The notes beneath the pieces are model-generated. The model had not been told where the DNA came from. It did no database searches and worked only from the letters and a program-made list of their open reading frames with translations. The position numbers and the translations under genes were made by a program. A stretch of DNA of 64,000 bases, from the NCBI RefSeq assembly GCF_005047655.1, contig NZ_SUKF01000001.1:422745-486744 (forward strand), given 5' to 3'. The stretch is from Sinimarinibacterium arenosum (GTDB lineage Bacteria > Pseudomonadota > Gammaproteobacteria > Nevskiales > Nevskiaceae). This document shows positions 61,836-64,000 of the stretch, in pieces (positions within the stretch are counted from its first letter, which is position 1; every line of letters begins with the position of its first letter).

Positions 61836-62118
61836 TGCAATCCCCAAGTCAGCTGTTGTTGTTGCCCAAAGAGTGAGCGATGGGCGCGCCTTTCAAGCCA
61901 TCAACGAAATGTTAAGGCTTCAAACCAATCGCCATTGTGATCCTACACCCGCCAGAATCGACTAGCCGACAAACGGTGCCTGATTTTTGACGAACGGTCG
62001 TTCAAATGGGTACTTTCCCTATTGATTGTAAGCCTTGACTTACACTAAGCAAGTGTTGGATGCAGGTTGACGCGCGAAGCGGCGCGGGTCAGGCGCCGTT
62101 TCGCGACGTTTTTTGACC
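61836..62118. promoter_or_regulatory. Promoter region of the OprF-like gene
   Basis: No gene is seen in this 283-bp gap. A GAACG-GT-CGTTC palindrome lies at 61992-62003 within TTGA/TCAA context, in the probable promoter region of the OprF-like gene; it looks like a TetR-type site but differs from the psp operator. A 13-bp hairpin with a following T-run lies at 62073-62114. Confidence 0.4.
62073..62114 (+). terminator. Hairpin with T-run on the plus strand
   Basis: CGCGAAGCGGCGC pairs with GCGCCGTTTCGCG (13 bp, one G-U, 7-nt loop) and is followed on the plus strand by a T-run ending at 62114. It lies just beyond the DUF1302 gene, whose transcript meets the same hairpin from the other side. 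Which gene it serves is unclear. Confidence 0.5.
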
Positions 62119-64000
62119 TCAGAACTGGTACTTCACGAAAGCCTGTGCGAAATCGCGATCGCTATACAGATTGTTTTCGCCGCCGCCAACGAACCAGCCG
62201 TATCCGAGCGTGAGCGACAGCGCACTGCGGTAGCGGGTTTCGATGTTGAGCAGAGCCTGTTTACGGCCTTCCACGAAGTTTTCGCCAGGGCCGGGTGCGG
62301 TGCCGCTGACATCCTGGGCCCAAACGATGAAGGGCTGCATGCTGATCGGTCCCCAGATGCCTTCGTACTTGACGATCGCAATCAGGCGATAGCCCCACGA
62401 CAGCTTGTCGACAAAGGCGTCGAGATCAGCTTGATGCGGGTTAAAGCGAAGGCCGTCGCCGCCCACCGAGCAGGATGGATTGGTCGAGCAGGCCTGCTGC
62501 GAGCCATCGGCGCCCGAGCCGTCCGCGCCGGCACTGGCGTGATAGAAGACGCCCGGCGACTCGATCTGCAGCTGGTCCAGCGCGGGCAGGCCGGGCACCC
62601 AGGTTGCACCGAATTCACCAACGAGCTGGATCTGGTCGGCGCCGAAAGGCTGGTCGGTTGCCCCGAGGACGCGCGTGAAGCCGAAGTTGAACTGGTAGGT
62701 GTCGAACTCTTCGTAGCCGCGGATGTATCCGGGATTCTTGGAGTTCAGCGGCTGGCTGAGGTCGGTCGGCGCATTCTCGCCGACGGTGCCGCCACGATAC
62801 GGCACGATGAAGCTTGGGAACGAACGCGCGGAGCCCGGCACGTGGCCGACGAGCAGGTTGATCGTGTCCGTGTACGGGTTGTTGCCGTTGGCGTCGACGA
62901 AATCGCTGCTGCCGTAGATCGTGCGGTCGCCGTTCTCATCGAAGCCGGAGCCCGCCGTGGTGCCGAAGCAACCAATGCTGGCGTCGTGGCAGCGGCTCAG
63001 CGTCGGGCCCAGTGCCGCGAAGGCCAGATCAGTGATCGCCACCTGCAGCGGTGCATTCGGGCGATAGGCGACCTCGCCCTGAATCGAATATTCACCCAGC
63101 GTCGTGTTGAAGCTGGCGCCGAACATGTGCAGATTTTCCGGATACTCGAACACCAGCATCGGGCCGTCGAGCTGCACTGCGTTGGAGTACGGCTCGTCCG
63201 GATTGCCGCCAAGCAGGCTTAGCAATCCGACGAGGTCGGTGCCGAGGTCGGCCAGGATTCCCGGACGCTGCAGGCCAAGCACCAGCGCGTCCTGCAACAA
63301 TTGCCCGCTGGCTGCGGTGTTGGCGAGGACCGGCAGGTTGGGGCAGGCGCGCAGATATTCGCTGGTGTTGCGTGCATCCAGTCCCAGTGAATTGCCCTCG
63401 CGGCGTGCGCATGACGCTTGCGCCGAGAAGAAGCTGATATACGGCAGCTTCGAGTGGTAGTTCATGTAGTACAGGCCGAACTCGGTGCCGTTGTTCAGCT
63501 CTTCGGCGTAGTACTTGAATGCCAGGCCGTACTGTCCTTGATCACTCGGTTCCCAGTCCTTCAAGCGCGTCAGCGTGCCGGAGGTTGGGGTGATCAGCGT
63601 CAGCGGATTGTCCAGATAGCCAATCTGGTCGCGCGGCAGCTCGGCGACGAAAGCGCGATCGGGGTCGTCAGGCGAGGCGCCGAAGCTGAGGTTGACACTG
63701 TTGCCGAGGTTGTTCGTGCCCAGATCCGCAAAGCCGAAGTAGGTGCCGGGTGTCGGCGCCTCGAGCGGCGCCCATTCGTACTGATAGTAGGCTTCAATCG
63801 TTGCGCCGTAGAACGGCTCGGAGCTCAGGAAAACCATGCCGACCGGCGTGAAGATTTCCTCGACCTGGAAGCCGACGCGGTAAAGATTATTCGCGTTGAC
63901 CGGGTTGGCCTGGTTGACCGAATTGACTGCCAGCAGCGTGGATTCACCCCAGTTCACTGTCTGACGGCCGATCTTGAAGCTCAGTTCGCGTTCACCGAGG
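62119..64000 (-). CDS. DUF1302 outer-membrane barrel, 5-prime end outside window
   Basis: At least 627 codons are present; the frame stays open to the window edge and the conserved L-S-F-K-I-G-R-Q-T-V-N-W-G-E-S segment is only a few residues in, so the N-terminus with signal peptide is missing. It is a paralogue of the DUF1302 barrel at 50-52 kb and is longer in its loops. The C-terminus K-Y-Q-F fits an outer-membrane barrel. No VolA-like gene is adjacent on this side within the window. Confidence 0.85.
   Translation of the reverse strand, partial: LGERELSFKIGRQTVNWGESTLLAVNSVNQANPVNANNLYRVGFQVEEIFTPVGMVFLSSEPFYGATIEAYYQYEWAPLEAPTPGTYFGFADLGTNNLGNSVNLSFGASPDDPDRAFVAELPRDQIGYLDNPLTLITPTSGTLTRLKDWEPSDQGQYGLAFKYYAEELNNGTEFGLYYMNYHSKLPYISFFSAQASCARREGNSLGLDARNTSEYLRACPNLPVLANTAASGQLLQDALVLGLQRPGILADLGTDLVGLLSLLGGNPDEPYSNAVQLDGPMLVFEYPENLHMFGASFNTTLGEYSIQGEVAYRPNAPLQVAITDLAFAALGPTLSRCHDASIGCFGTTAGSGFDENGDRTIYGSSDFVDANGNNPYTDTINLLVGHVPGSARSFPSFIVPYRGGTVGENAPTDLSQPLNSKNPGYIRGYEEFDTYQFNFGFTRVLGATDQPFGADQIQLVGEFGATWVPGLPALDQLQIESPGVFYHASAGADGSGADGSQQACSTNPSCSVGGDGLRFNPHQADLDAFVDKLSWGYRLIAIVKYEGIWGPISMQPFIVWAQDVSGTAPGPGENFVEGRKQALLNIETRYRSALSLTLGYGWFVGGGENNLYSDRDFAQAFVKYQF

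Noticed and set aside
61992-62003. Fourth operator of the psp TetR regulator
   Set aside because: It has a 2-bp centre (GAACG-GT-CGTTC) rather than the 1-bp centre of the psp operators and lacks the outer AAT/ATT arms; it is more likely for another regulator.

Overview
The window is a G+C-rich, densely packed stretch of bacterial chromosome. Gene content points to a gammaproteobacterium, probably of the Nevskiales/Solimonadaceae type (inference). The markers are a FabR/DesT-type repressor next to a desaturase and ferredoxin reductase, two DUF1302 outer-membrane barrels, a VolA-like surface lipase, OprF-like OmpA proteins, a class Ia ribonucleotide reductase with an NrdR regulon, and AraC, TetR and GGDEF regulators. 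I found no rRNA, tRNA, CRISPR array, transposase or integrase.

Layout. 0.1-9 kb: a periplasmic protein, a PAS-GGDEF cyclase, a hydrolase, a DusC-type tRNA dihydrouridine synthase, a DUF1232 membrane protein, an SRAP protein, YjdM, DUF302, a small lipoprotein, and a zinc metallopeptidase that appears to start at AUU. 9-13.5 kb: a lysophospholipid acyltransferase, an Fcy1-type cytosine deaminase, and a desaturase/reductase operon divergent from its FabR-like repressor with a perfect operator between them. 13.5-17.3 kb: an OmpA protein, a YidB-like protein, a thioredoxin fused to an NTF2-like domain, and MscS. 17.5-23.05 kb: a defence-like island with a membrane-anchored Mrr nuclease plus NERD-helicase pair, then a low-G+C AAA ATPase/HNH nuclease pair resembling Septu. 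23.1-28.6 kb: a styrene-oxide-isomerase-like membrane protein, an AraC regulator, a diiron-like hydrolase, a cold-shock protein and a tandem DUF6090-like pair.

28.9-33.7 kb: nrdB and nrdA are transcribed separately. Each has a pair of NrdR-box-like palindromes 32 bp apart, and a 160-bp array of about 12-bp-spaced DnaA-box-like nonamers lies between the genes. 34-41 kb: a Gcr-family membrane protein and a signalling cluster (FHA protein, DUF1338 dioxygenase and GGDEF cyclase in one operon, divergent from a zinc-ribbon Ser/Thr kinase). 41-48 kb: a four-gene ABC exporter operon, a short-chain dehydrogenase and GlpD. 47.8-57.7 kb: a VolA-like lipase with a DUF1302 barrel, SanA-like and MAPEG proteins, a phosphoesterase lipoprotein, a CoxE-like VWA protein, an AlkA-like glycosylase and an LpxH-like enzyme. 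57.8-64 kb: a PspA/small ORF/YiaAB envelope-stress operon apparently controlled by a TetR regulator through three related operators, a lipoprotein, an OprF-like protein and a second DUF1302 barrel running off the window.

Functional theme. Much of the window concerns the envelope and fatty acids: surface lysophospholipid hydrolysis, possible fatty-acid uptake, desaturation under FabR control, acyl transfer, G3P oxidation, lipid A synthesis and membrane-stress response. The most interesting parts are the defence island, the nonamer array between nrdA and nrdB, the TetR/psp operator set and the AUU start.
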